Part shown: one piece after another, positions 51,520-59,953 of the stretch
How positions within the stretch are numbered: position 1 is the first letter of the stretch
Layout: each line of letters starts with the position of its first letter
Assembly: GCA_025965155.1 (NCBI GenBank)
Contig: JAOPXN010000116.1
Location: forward strand, 1-64,000
Direction: 5' to 3'
Origin: Propionibacteriaceae bacterium
GTDB taxonomy: Bacteria; Actinomycetota; Actinomycetes; Propionibacteriales; Propionibacteriaceae
Length of the DNA stretch: 64,000 bases
The notes under the pieces: generated by a model
Databases searched by the model: none
Told to the model about the DNA's origin: nothing
Seen by the model: only the letters and a program-made list of their open reading frames with translations
Program-made: the position numbers and the translations under genes

Positions 51520-54500
51520 ATGGCTGGGTCATGGCGGGCGTTGCTCGACAACGACGCCATCGTCGCGATGGCAGGCCACGAGGCGTTCGCCCGTGGCCTC
51601 GTCTACGCACGCTCCGGCCATGTGATGGGGGTCGGCTACGACCCCGAGACTCAAGTTGTCACCGGACGCGTCCGCGGCAGCCACCGGGAGGCCTACTCCA
51701 CGTCGGTCCGGCTCGCCTCGGACGAGCCGGGCGCGCCACGGGCTCACCGCGGCCACTGCAGCTGCCCCGTGGCACTGGACTGCAAACACGCTGTTGCGGT
51801 TCTGATCGTGGCCCGGACGGTCGAGCAGGTCCAGCAGCAGATCGACCGGGCGCCCTGGGAACGCGTGCTCGGCAGGCTGGTGGCGGCCCCCGATCCGGTG
51901 CCGCCGGCCGCCCGCGTTCCGCTCGGGCTGGAGTTTGAGGTGCAAACGCTACCGGGGCTGCGGGGCTACCCGGGGCGCCGGGAGCTTAGGGTCCGACCGT
52001 TGCAGCGGGGCCGGAGTGGCCGATGGGTCCGCAGCGGCGTGTCCTGGGATGAGCTCGACGTCTCCTCCGGCCTGCATCCACCCGAACAGCGCGAGTTGCT
52101 GCTGCAACTGCGATCCGCGGCCGGACCGGCGGCACGCTTCGTCTATCCGAAGACCCCCTGGATGACAATGAACACCGTGGGAGGCAGCATCTGGTCGCTG
52201 CTCGCCGACGCCCGTGAGATCGACCTGGCTCTGATCGGGCCGGGGCTCGAGCAGCCACCGCTGGAGGTCGTCGAGGAAGCGGCGGTGGTGGAGCTGGAGG
52301 TGAACCGCGCCCCGCAGGGCGGTCTCCAGCTGCAGCCGGCCCTGCGGGTCGGCGCCCAACCGATCTCGCTGGCCGCCATCGGGTTGCTGGGGGAACCAGC
52401 GCACGGGCTGTTCTTGTCCCACCCCGACGATCCGCTGCGACTACTCCGGCTCGAGTCGCCGCTGGGTCACGAGCTGCGACAGCTGGTGCTGGACTCACAC
52501 CCGGTACGGATCCCCGCCGCGGACGAGGACCGGTTCCTGTCCGACTACTACCCGCGGCTACGCCGTAAGGCGAGCGTCGTCTCGCACGACCCCACAGTCC
52601 AGCTTCCGGAGTACGTAGCGCCGGTGCTCCACCTGAAGGCTTCCTTCCGGCCAGAGCATCGGATCCGGTTGGACTGGTCCTTCCGTTACCGAGCGGGTGA
52701 TTCCAGCCGGTTCTTCGACCTCGACGCGAGTGTGGACAGCCGTACCGTGCGGGACGCCGCGGCGGAACGGGCGCTGGTCACCGGTCTGCCGCTGCCGTAC
52801 CGCCGGATGCCGCAGCTGGCGGCGGACGGATCCGGCTCGCCGCGGACGAATGCGGAGTACCTGCCGGCTGCTCATGCGCTGCTGGCGGACCTGGATGCCG
52901 TCCACTTCGTGGAAGAAGTGCTGCCGGGGCTGGCGAAGTGCGGTGTCGAGGTCGAGCTGATCGGTGAGGTGCCCGACTATCGACGGCTGGACGACGCGCC
53001 GCTGGTGGAGCTGTCGACCAGCGACGACGACGGTTCCGACTGGTTCGACCTGCACATCAAGGTGTCCGTGCAAGGAGAGGTCCTCCCGTTTGACCAGCTG
53101 TTTGTTGCGCTGAGCCGTGGTGATGACCATCTGATCTTGGACAGCGGGGTCTACCTCGAGCTGGATCGCAAGGAGTTCAGCCGGCTGCGCACCCTGATCG
53201 AGGAAGCGCGGGCGCTGCAGGAGGGCGACGACACTGAGACGCTTCGCATCAGCACGTACCAGGCAAGTCTGTGGGAGGAGCTGCTCCAGCTGGGTGTCGT
53301 CGTGGAGCAGGCAGACCGCTGGTCGAAGACCGTCAGCGGGCTGATGGATGCGACCCTGGTCGAGCCGGTAGACGTGCCCGCGACTCTGCAGGCCGAGCTC
53401 CGCCCGTACCAGCTCGACGGGTATCGGTGGCTGTCCTTCTTGTACGACCACGGTCTGGGTGGCATCCTGGCCGACGACATGGGCCTCGGGAAGACGCTGC
53501 AGGCGTTGGCTCTGATCTGCCGATGCAAGCTCCTTCGTCCCGACGGCGGGCCGTTCGTGGTGGTGGCGCCCACCAGCGTGGTGCCCAACTGGGCCAACGA
53601 GGCGGCTCGGTTCGCTCCGCATCTTCGAGTGGTGACGGTCGGGGCGTCGCAGGCCAAGAGCAAGCAGAAGCTGTCCGAGCTGATAGCCGGCGCCGACGTG
53701 GTGATCACCTCATACACCCTGCTTCGGATCGACTTCGATGGCTACCAATCGGCCCGATGGGCCGGAATGATCTTGGACGAGGCACAGTTCGTCAAGAACC
53801 ACCGGGCCAAGACATACCAGTGCGCTCGGCGGCTGTCCGCCGGATTCAAGCTGGCCATCACCGGCACGCCGCTGGAAAACAGCCTGATGGACCTGTGGTC
53901 GCTGCTGTCCATCGTCGCCCCTGGGCTGTTTCCTCATCCGGACCGGTTCTCCGAGCACTATCGCAAGCCGATCGAGCGAGGCCACGACGCCGATCTGCTG
54001 GCGCAGCTGCGCCGGCGGATCCGACCGTTGATGCTGCGTCGGACCAAGGACCTTGTCGCGGCGGACCTTCCTCCGAAACAGGAGCAGGTCATCGAAGTCG
54101 TGCTGGAACCGAAACATCTACGGCTGTACCAGACCTATCTCCAACGGGAACGGCAAAAGATCTTGGGTCTGATCGATGACATCGACACCAACCGGTTTAC
54201 GATTCTGGGTTCGTTGACCCGGCTGCGGCAGCTGAGCCTGGACCCAAGTCTGGTGGATGAAGCCCACGCCGGCGTTCCGGCCAGCAAGATCGACGTGCTG
54301 GCGGAGCATCTCAACGAGGTAGTGCAGGAGGGCCACAAGGCGCTGGTCTTCAGCCAGTTCACCGGGTTTCTGCACAAGATCAGGAAGCGACTTGAGGTCG
54401 AGGGAATCAGCTACGCGTATCTGGACGGCAGCACCCGGAACCGCGGTGCAGTCGTGGAGGAGTTCCGGTCCGGGTCTGCGTCAGTTTTCTTGATTAGCTT

Positions 54501-54783
54501 GAAAGCCGGCGGGTTTGGGCTGAACCTCACCGAGGCTGACTACTGCTACGTGCTGGACCCGTGGTGGAACCCGGCCGCGGAGGCGCAGGCGGTCGACCGG
54601 ACGCATCGGATCGGCCAGACCAAGACGGTCATGGTGTACCGCCTGGTGGCGCAGGGCACCATCGAGGAGAAGGTGATGGAGCTCAAGGCACGAAAGTCCA
54701 AGCTGTTCGACTCGGTGCTTGGCGACGATGCGCTCGGCGGTGCCGCTCTGACCGCGGAGGAGATTCGAGGTCTGCTCGGCTGA
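51520..54783 (+). CDS. SNF2-family helicase with N-terminal SWIM zinc finger
   Basis: 1087 residues. Near residues 80-92, HCSCPVALDCKHAVAVL is a SWIM zinc finger (CxC...CxH). A middle region of about 500 residues has no recognised motif. The SNF2 ATPase core starts with ELRPYQLDGYRWLSFL; motif I is DDMGLGKTLQAL (about 652), motif II is DEAQFVKNH (about 753), motif III is ITGTPLENSLMDLWS, and C-terminal motifs are VFSQFTGF, LDGSTRNR, LISLKAGGFGLNLTEADYCYVLDPWWNPAAEAQAVDRTHRIGQ. It translocates on double-stranded DNA, probably in repair or remodelling. It is monocistronic. Confidence 0.95.
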   Translation: MAGSWRALLDNDAIVAMAGHEAFARGLVYARSGHVMGVGYDPETQVVTGRVRGSHREAYSTSVRLASDEPGAPRAHRGHCSCPVALDCKHAVAVLIVARTVEQVQQQIDRAPWERVLGRLVAAPDPVPPAARVPLGLEFEVQTLPGLRGYPGRRELRVRPLQRGRSGRWVRSGVSWDELDVSSGLHPPEQRELLLQLRSAAGPAARFVYPKTPWMTMNTVGGSIWSLLADAREIDLALIGPGLEQPPLEVVEEAAVVELEVNRAPQGGLQLQPALRVGAQPISLAAIGLLGEPAHGLFLSHPDDPLRLLRLESPLGHELRQLVLDSHPVRIPAADEDRFLSDYYPRLRRKASVVSHDPTVQLPEYVAPVLHLKASFRPEHRIRLDWSFRYRAGDSSRFFDLDASVDSRTVRDAAAERALVTGLPLPYRRMPQLAADGSGSPRTNAEYLPAAHALLADLDAVHFVEEVLPGLAKCGVEVELIGEVPDYRRLDDAPLVELSTSDDDGSDWFDLHIKVSVQGEVLPFDQLFVALSRGDDHLILDSGVYLELDRKEFSRLRTLIEEARALQEGDDTETLRISTYQASLWEELLQLGVVVEQADRWSKTVSGLMDATLVEPVDVPATLQAELRPYQLDGYRWLSFLYDHGLGGILADDMGLGKTLQALALICRCKLLRPDGGPFVVVAPTSVVPNWANEAARFAPHLRVVTVGASQAKSKQKLSELIAGADVVITSYTLLRIDFDGYQSARWAGMILDEAQFVKNHRAKTYQCARRLSAGFKLAITGTPLENSLMDLWSLLSIVAPGLFPHPDRFSEHYRKPIERGHDADLLAQLRRRIRPLMLRRTKDLVAADLPPKQEQVIEVVLEPKHLRLYQTYLQRERQKILGLIDDIDTNRFTILGSLTRLRQLSLDPSLVDEAHAGVPASKIDVLAEHLNEVVQEGHKALVFSQFTGFLHKIRKRLEVEGISYAYLDGSTRNRGAVVEEFRSGSASVFLISLKAGGFGLNLTEADYCYVLDPWWNPAAEAQAVDRTHRIGQTKTVMVYRLVAQGTIEEKVMELKARKSKLFDSVLGDDALGGAALTAEEIRGLLG

Positions 54784-54864
54784 GATCTGTTCTCATCACC
54801 CCCAAAAGGGGCCGGAGAAGCCGGATCGTGGCCGCTGTCACAGGTAGGAGTGGGAGGGCTGAAC

Positions 54865-54870
54865 TAGAAT
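54865..54870 (+). promoter_or_regulatory. -10 element near the LysR start
   Basis: TAGAAT followed by 8 bases and the GTG at 54879, consistent with a leaderless or near-leaderless transcript. Confidence 0.4.
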
Positions 54871-54878
54871 CAAGTCTT

Positions 54879-55769
54879 GTGGAACTGCGTCAGTTAGAGC
54901 ACTTTATCGCCGTTGCGGATGAGCAACACTTCACCCGCGCGGCGGAGCTGCTCCACATCTCCCAGTCCGGGCTTTCCGCTTCTGTACGGGCGCTCGAGAC
55001 CGAGCTTGGGACCGACCTGTTCCTCCGCAGCACCCGCCGGGTCGAGCTCACCCAGGCCGGCCAGGCTTTCTTGACCGAGGCGGTCCGGACCGTGCACAGC
55101 GCCGCGGCTGCTCGCAATGCGGTTGAAGCTGTCCGTGGCGTGCTCCGTGGGACGATCAGTGTCGGCACCGAGCAGTGCCTCGGCGTGATCAACCTGCCGA
55201 GCGAGCTGGCGGCGTTCCGTTCGCGGCATCCCGGCGTCGAGGTGCGGCTGACCTTCGAGGGATCCAGCACGCTTCTCGATCGGCTGCTGTTGGGGCAGCT
55301 GGACCTGGCGCTGATCGCCGTCTGCGGGGCCAACCCACGCGGGATCGAACTTGCTCCGCTGTGGTCGGAGGGCTTTGTTGTCCTCTGCCATCCAGGCCAC
55401 CGGCTGGCGCACTACCCATCGCTGGCGCTGGAGCAGCTGGCGGGGGAGGTGTTGGTAGGTTTCCTGCCGGGGTGGGGTGCACGGGTGCTGACCGAGCAGG
55501 CCTTCGCCGCCGCCGGAATCAAACACCGAGTGGCCATGGAGGTCAACGACGTGAACACTCTGCTCGACCTGGTCGGGCACGACCTAGGTATCGCCATCGT
55601 GCCGGAACACTTCGCCCGTAAGCGGCCGGCCACTCTCCGGGCGGTCCCGGTGGCGGGCGATCTGCTGCAGTGGCAGGTGGCTGCGGCGATGCCGGTGAAG
55701 GCGAGCGCTGCCGCGGCCGCACTGATGGACCAGTTCGCCACCTCGCAGGAACCGACTGCGGCTGCGTAG
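54879..55769 (+). CDS. LysR family transcriptional regulator
   Basis: 296 residues from a GTG at 54879; the long open frame upstream runs into the helicase gene. The N-terminal helix-turn-helix is RQLEHFIAVADEQHFTRAAELLHISQSGLSASVRALETELG. The effector-binding domain (about 90-290) has the usual two lobes, beginning GTISVGTEQCLGVINLPSELAAF. LysR regulators normally control a divergent gene; here the helicase lies head to tail upstream, so the target is not obvious. The next gene on the right converges. Confidence 0.93.
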   Translation: MELRQLEHFIAVADEQHFTRAAELLHISQSGLSASVRALETELGTDLFLRSTRRVELTQAGQAFLTEAVRTVHSAAAARNAVEAVRGVLRGTISVGTEQCLGVINLPSELAAFRSRHPGVEVRLTFEGSSTLLDRLLLGQLDLALIAVCGANPRGIELAPLWSEGFVVLCHPGHRLAHYPSLALEQLAGEVLVGFLPGWGARVLTEQAFAAAGIKHRVAMEVNDVNTLLDLVGHDLGIAIVPEHFARKRPATLRAVPVAGDLLQWQVAAAMPVKASAAAAALMDQFATSQEPTAAA

Positions 55770-55772
55770 CGC

Positions 55773-56282
55773 TTATGGCCGCGGGGCTTCGGAAGGACGC
55801 GGGTCTGGAACGTGGCTGCGTCCACTCACCGGTGTGATCCCATCGGCGATCTTTTGCAGCCCGACTCTGAGCGGGGCCAGGTCGTCGGCGTCAAGGATGT
55901 CGAAGATGAGGTCGCGGACATACTTGGCGTGCAGCGGTGCAAGACGAAGCACCGTGTCCAGACCGGCGTCGGTGAGGAACGCCAGGGTGGTGCGACCGTC
56001 ATGGGGAGAGGGCTGCCGTACTACCCACTCCCGTTTTTCCAGCCGGGTGATGATGTGCGACATCCGTGAGGCCGACGAGTTCGTCCTCGCCGCGAGCTCA
56101 CTCAGGGTCAGCGTGCGATCGAGGTTCTCCGACAGCATTGCCAGCACCAGGTATTCGGCGAAGGTTATCCCGCCGTCTCGTCGCAGGTGCTGGTCGAGGT
56201 TGCCTTCCAGCCGCATGGCGACGTTAACCAGTGCTATCCATGTTTCCTGCTCAACCCTGGTGAGCCAGGGAGTGTCCGCCAT
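55773..56282 (-). CDS. MarR family transcriptional regulator
   Basis: 169 residues. The winged helix is FAEYLVLAMLSENLDRTLTLSELAARTNSSASRMSHIITRLEKREWVVRQPSPHDGRTTLAFLTDAG. It is a paralogue of the MarR protein at 14726-15241 (same length of domains, shared SSASR.SH recognition helix). A TAGGGT hexamer 6 bases before the ATG suggests a leaderless transcript, and an ACTTGA/TCAAGT inverted repeat lies 51-66 bases upstream. The gene ends 3 bases from the convergent LysR stop. The aldo/keto reductase gene upstream, in the same orientation, is its likeliest functional partner. Confidence 0.92.
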   Translation of the reverse strand: MADTPWLTRVEQETWIALVNVAMRLEGNLDQHLRRDGGITFAEYLVLAMLSENLDRTLTLSELAARTNSSASRMSHIITRLEKREWVVRQPSPHDGRTTLAFLTDAGLDTVLRLAPLHAKYVRDLIFDILDADDLAPLRVGLQKIADGITPVSGRSHVPDPRPSEAPRP

Positions 56283-56288
56283 GCAATG

Positions 56289-56294
56289 ACCCTA
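56289..56294 (-). promoter_or_regulatory. -10 element, leaderless start of the MarR gene
   Basis: TAGGGT on the minus strand followed by 6 bases (cattgc) and the ATG at 56282. Confidence 0.45.
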
Positions 56295-56332
56295 TCGAAG
56301 GTCTTGACACAACACGCGCAACTAAGTACCTT

Positions 56333-56348
56333 ACTTGAAGGATCAAGT
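56333..56348. promoter_or_regulatory. Inverted repeat, candidate MarR operator
   Basis: ACTTGA-AGGA-TCAAGT, six-base perfect arms, upstream of the MarR gene's -10. TTGA/TCAA arms recall the palindrome near the paralogous MarR gene (14607-14623). Confidence 0.5.
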
Positions 56349-56388
56349 CTTCGATCATCGAACGAGATTTTGTGTCGTCGGGGAGGGG

Positions 56389-56425
56389 TTAGTGCCTCCC
56401 GCTCTGGGGAAGCGGGAGGCACTAA
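56389..56425 (-). terminator. Hairpin terminator of the aldo/keto reductase gene
   Basis: TTAGTGCCTCCCGCT (56389-56403) and AGCGGGAGGCACTAA (56411-56425) form a perfect 15-bp stem with a 7-base loop, starting 20 bases beyond the reductase stop on the minus strand. It isolates the MarR gene from upstream transcription. Confidence 0.85.
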
Positions 56426-56445
56426 TCGTCAGCTAGCTCGGTCAA

Positions 56446-57417
56446 CTACCAGGCGTAGTCCTCGGGCGCCGGCTTGTGACCGGGAAAGATCTCATCCAGC
56501 CGAGCCAGCGCGTCAGCGTCCAGCTTGACGTGGACTGCCCGGATTGCGGCGTCTAACTGCTCCTGCGTACGCGGGCCGATGATCGGGCCGGTGACGGCAG
56601 GCTGGTGCAGCAACCACGCCAAAGCGATGTCGCCCGGCTCATGGCCGAGCTCCTCGGCGAAGTTCTCGAACTCCTCCAGCTGGTCGCGGTGCTTGGCGAC
56701 ACTCTCCGCGGCACGCCCCTCCAGCCGGCGCTTGCCTTCGTTGGCCTTCTTGATCACCCCGCCGAGCAGGCCACCCTGCAACGGAGACCACGGGATGACG
56801 CCCAGCCCGTAGTGCTGCGCGGACGGCAGTACCTCAAGCTCGACGTCGCGGACAAGCAGGTTGTAGATGGACTGCTCGCTGACCAGCCCGGTGAAGTTTC
56901 GCCTCGCCGCGGCGGCCTGAGCATCGGCGATGTGCCAGCCGGCGAAGTTGCTACTGCCGGCATAGACGATCTTTCCTTGCTGGACTGCGACCTCCATGGC
57001 CTGCCAGATCTCGTCCCACGGCGTCTCCCGGTCGATGTGGTGGAACTGGTACAGGTCGATGTAGTCGGTCTGCAGGCGCTTCAGGCTGGCGTCGAGCGCC
57101 CGCCGGATGTTGAGAGCCGAGAGCTTGTTCTCATTGGGCCAGGTGCCCATCTCGCCGTAGAGCTTGGTGGCCAAGACAGTCTTCTCCCGGCGGCCGCCGC
57201 CGCTGGCAAACCACCGGCCGACGATCTCCTCGGTCCAACCGCGGTGGTCGACACCGCCGTACACGTTCGCAGTGTCGAAGAAGTTGATGCCCTGGCTGTG
57301 CGCCGAATCCATGATGCTGTGCGCGTCGGCTTCTTCGGTCTGCGGGCCGAAGTTCATAGTGCCGAGGCAGAGGCGTGAGACTGTGAGGCCGGTCCGGCCA
57401 AGATGTGTGAATTCCAT
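56446..57417 (-). CDS. Aldo/keto reductase
   Basis: 323 residues. The AKR barrel is recognised from RLCLGTMNFGPQTEEADAH, INFFDTANVYGGVDHRG (Asp and Tyr of the catalytic tetrad), VLATKLYGEM (Lys), DYIDLYQFHHID (His) and the C-terminal NADPH-binding segment AIRAVHVKLDADALARLDEIFPGHKP. It reduces aldehydes or ketones with NADPH. The protein resembles the general YghZ/IolS-like groups; the substrate is unknown. It is monocistronic, ended by a strong hairpin. Confidence 0.94.
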   Translation of the reverse strand: MEFTHLGRTGLTVSRLCLGTMNFGPQTEEADAHSIMDSAHSQGINFFDTANVYGGVDHRGWTEEIVGRWFASGGGRREKTVLATKLYGEMGTWPNENKLSALNIRRALDASLKRLQTDYIDLYQFHHIDRETPWDEIWQAMEVAVQQGKIVYAGSSNFAGWHIADAQAAAARRNFTGLVSEQSIYNLLVRDVELEVLPSAQHYGLGVIPWSPLQGGLLGGVIKKANEGKRRLEGRAAESVAKHRDQLEEFENFAEELGHEPGDIALAWLLHQPAVTGPIIGPRTQEQLDAAIRAVHVKLDADALARLDEIFPGHKPAPEDYAW

Positions 57418-57559
57418 GTCTAGCAGCCTGGTTCATCACGGCCAGGAATGCCAACAGTAGTTTTCCATGGCATTAAGAAGCAGCGTTGCATAATGGCTGG
57501 CGACCAACGACTGCGAGGATCGCCGTGCTCCGGTGCTTGCATCGTCCCCGAGACCGATA

Positions 57560-57565
57560 TACGGT
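57560..57565 (+). promoter_or_regulatory. Candidate promoter of the GH130 operon
   Basis: TACGGT as -10, with TTGCAT at 57537-57542 as -35 and a 17-base spacer. The LacI operator starts 5 bases after it, so bound repressor would block initiation. Confidence 0.4.
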
Positions 57566-57569
57566 CGGC

Positions 57570-57581
57570 TAAACCGGTTTA
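57570..57581. promoter_or_regulatory. LacI operator of the GH130 operon
   Basis: TAAACCGGTTTA, a perfect 12-base palindrome with the central CG step typical of LacI-family operators. It lies 19 bases before the LacI start codon, in front of the whole operon, so the repressor is expected to regulate its own synthesis and the importer and GH130 genes. Confidence 0.75.
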
Positions 57582-57599
57582 ACCCACAAGGAGGTGGCG

Positions 57600-58679
57600 A
57601 TGGGCGACCCCAAGCCAACTATCGCCGACGTGGCCAGAGCCGCGGGGGTCAGCAAAGGCCTGGTCTCCTTCGTCTTCAACGACCGTCCCGGAGTCGCGCC
57701 GCAGACCAGAGCCCGGATCAGGGAGGCGGCCGCGGCCATCGGGTGGCGGCCCAGCCTCAGTGCCCGCTCCCTGTCAACCCGGACGTCGTTCGCCCTCGGT
57801 CTCGTGGTCCGCCGCGACCCACGGGTCATTGCCGCCGACCCGTTCTTCCCGGCCTTCATCGCCGGCGTCGAGATGGGGCTGACCGGAGAGGGGAGGATCC
57901 TTGTCCTCAGTGTGGTGCCGGACGCGGACACGGAGCTTCGCACCTATCGGAGGCTGGTCGCGGATAGCCGGGTCGACGGGGTTTTTCTGACTGACCTGCG
58001 ATATGACGACAGACGACTGGCGCTGCTCGCTGAGCTGGGGCTGCCGGCGGTGATGATCGGTCATCCGGACCGCTCCAGCGCCTTCCCGGTGGTGAACCTG
58101 GACGACGCACATGGCGTTCGCCAGTCAGTGGCCCACCTGGTCGGGCTTGGGCACAGCCGGATCGCCTATGTCGCCGGCGAGCCGCAGATGGTGCACGGTC
58201 GGCGGCGCCGCGACTCCTTTGTCGACGCCATGACCGGAGCCGGACTGCACCCGGATCGGGTGGTGGACACCGACTTTTCTGCCGCCGCCGGGGCCGCGGA
58301 GACCCATCGGCTACTAGACGCTGCCAGCCCGCCGACTGCCATCGTGTACGCCAGCGACCCGATGGCTATCGCCGGTATGGGAGTCGTCCACCAGCGAGGC
58401 CTCCGTGTTCCCGCCGACATCTCGATCACCGGCTTCGACGGGACTGACCTGGCCCGCCACGTTTATCCCAGCCTGACCACCGTGGTTGCCGACCCGGCGG
58501 CCTGGGGCCGCGAAGCGGCCAGAACGCTGCTTCAGCTCATCGCCGTAGCAGAGGCGCCGAATCTGGAGCTGCCCGCGGCGGAGCTCCTCGTCGGTGCCTC
58601 CACCGGACCCCCCAGCCACGCTGACCGAACGCCCTACCCCGCACATTACAAGGAGACACCGTGCGTCGACGCACTCTGA
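57600..58679 (+). CDS. LacI family repressor of the GH130 operon
   Basis: 359 residues from the ATG at 57600, with AAGGAGG 5 bases upstream; GTG 57594 is too close to it. The helix-turn-helix is TIADVARAAGVSKGLVSFVFND, followed by the hinge IGWRPSLSARSLS. The effector domain contains SFALGLVVRRDPRV, SRVDGVFLTDLRYDD, GHSRIAYVAGEPQMVHGRRRRDSF, TAIVYASDPMAIAGMGV and ISITGFDGTDLARHV. The C-terminal tail is extended. It overlaps the SBP gene start by 19 bases. The ligand is probably a mannoside or its breakdown product, judged from the GH130 enzyme. Confidence 0.95.
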   Translation: MGDPKPTIADVARAAGVSKGLVSFVFNDRPGVAPQTRARIREAAAAIGWRPSLSARSLSTRTSFALGLVVRRDPRVIAADPFFPAFIAGVEMGLTGEGRILVLSVVPDADTELRTYRRLVADSRVDGVFLTDLRYDDRRLALLAELGLPAVMIGHPDRSSAFPVVNLDDAHGVRQSVAHLVGLGHSRIAYVAGEPQMVHGRRRRDSFVDAMTGAGLHPDRVVDTDFSAAAGAAETHRLLDAASPPTAIVYASDPMAIAGMGVVHQRGLRVPADISITGFDGTDLARHVYPSLTTVVADPAAWGREAARTLLQLIAVAEAPNLELPAAELLVGASTGPPSHADRTPYPAHYKETPCVDAL

Positions 58680-59953
58680 AGAGCTTCGCCCTGCTAGCCG
58701 CCCTAGGCCTGTCGCTGGGTGGCTGCAGCGGCGGCGACGGTGACAAGGGTTCCGATGCAGTCACCGCCCGCGGCCCGATCACCATCTGGTACTCCAACAA
58801 CGAGGCCGAGGTGGAGTGGGGCAAGGCCATGGTGAGCAGCTGGAACGCCGCCCATCCGGACGAGGAAGTGACGGCTCAGGAGATCCCAGCCGGCAAGAGC
58901 AGCGAAGAGGTCATTGGTGCCGCCATCACCGCCGGCACCGCGCCGTGCCTGGTGTTCAACACCGCTCCGGCCGCCGTCGGCCAGTTCCAGCGACAGGGCG
59001 GCCTGGTGAACCTCACCAGCTTCGGTGACGGCGAGGCCTACATCAGCGCGCGCACCGGGGCGGCGGCGGACCAGTACAAGGCTGCTGATGGAGGCTTCTA
59101 CCAGCTGCCCTGGAAGGCGAACCCGGTGATGATCTTCTACAACAAGGACCTGTTCAAGAAGGCCGGACTGGACCCGGAGAAGCCAAAGCTCGCCACCTAC
59201 GATGAGTTCCTGAGCACCGCCAAGACTTTGAAGCGCACCGGCGCCGCGCCGTACGCCATCTATCCGTCGCCGACAAGTGAGTTCTTCCAGACCCAGTTCG
59301 ACTTCATCCCGCTGTTCTCTGCCGCGAGCGGCGGCCAGCAGATCGTGGCCGAGGGCAAGGCGACCATCGCCGACCAGGCTGGGATAGACGTCGGCGAGTT
59401 CTGGAAGTCGATCTACAGCGCCGGTCTGGCCGGCAAGGAGCGGTACCAGGGCGACTCGTTCGCAGACAAGAAGGCGGCTATGGCCATCGTCGGCCCGTGG
59501 GCAGTGTCGGTCTACAAGGGAAAGGTGAACTGGGGCGCGGTGCCGGTGCCGACCAAGAACGGCGTCCCCGCCGCCGAGACCTACACCTTCAGTGACGCCA
59601 AGAATGTCGGGCTGTTCACCGCCTGCAAGAACCAGGGGACCGCGTGGGAGGTGCTGAAGTTTGCCACCGGCCCGGAGCAGGACGGGGAGCTGCTGGCCAA
59701 GACCGGTCAGATGCCGCTGCGCGAGAACCTGCAGAGCGAGTACCCGGACTACTTCGCCAAAAACCCGGCCTACAAGCAGTTCGGCGACCAGGCGTCGCGG
59801 ACGGTGGAGGTTCCCGGCGGGCCGCACACGGTGGAGATGCTGCAGACTCTCCGTGATGCCTACACCAAGGCAGTCATCACCGGAGACGGTGATGTCACCG
59901 AGGCGCTCAAGGGGGCGGCCGAGAAGATCAATGAGCTTGCTGCCCAGAAGTAG
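58661..59953 (+). CDS. ABC sugar-binding lipoprotein
   Basis: 430 residues from a GTG at 58661 within the 3' end of lacI; AAGGAG lies about 6 bases upstream. The lipoprotein signal is MRRRTLKSFALLAALGLSLGGCSGG with lipobox LGGC. The body is a CUT1-type binding protein: ITIWYSNNEAEVEWGKAMVSSW, APCLVFNTAPAAVGQF, QLPWKANPVMIFYNKDLFKKAGLDPEKP and AMAIVGPWAVSVYKG. It captures the oligosaccharide for the two permeases that follow. It is distinct from the binding protein at 31356-32633, although the YYNKDLFKKAGLDPEKP segment is shared. Confidence 0.95.
   Translation: MRRRTLKSFALLAALGLSLGGCSGGDGDKGSDAVTARGPITIWYSNNEAEVEWGKAMVSSWNAAHPDEEVTAQEIPAGKSSEEVIGAAITAGTAPCLVFNTAPAAVGQFQRQGGLVNLTSFGDGEAYISARTGAAADQYKAADGGFYQLPWKANPVMIFYNKDLFKKAGLDPEKPKLATYDEFLSTAKTLKRTGAAPYAIYPSPTSEFFQTQFDFIPLFSAASGGQQIVAEGKATIADQAGIDVGEFWKSIYSAGLAGKERYQGDSFADKKAAMAIVGPWAVSVYKGKVNWGAVPVPTKNGVPAAETYTFSDAKNVGLFTACKNQGTAWEVLKFATGPEQDGELLAKTGQMPLRENLQSEYPDYFAKNPAYKQFGDQASRTVEVPGGPHTVEMLQTLRDAYTKAVITGDGDVTEALKGAAEKINELAAQK

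Noticed and set aside
58703-59827. 374-codon minus-strand frame inside the SBP gene
   Set aside because: Antisense to a confident lipoprotein gene in a tight operon; no ribosome binding site and a shadow-like composition.
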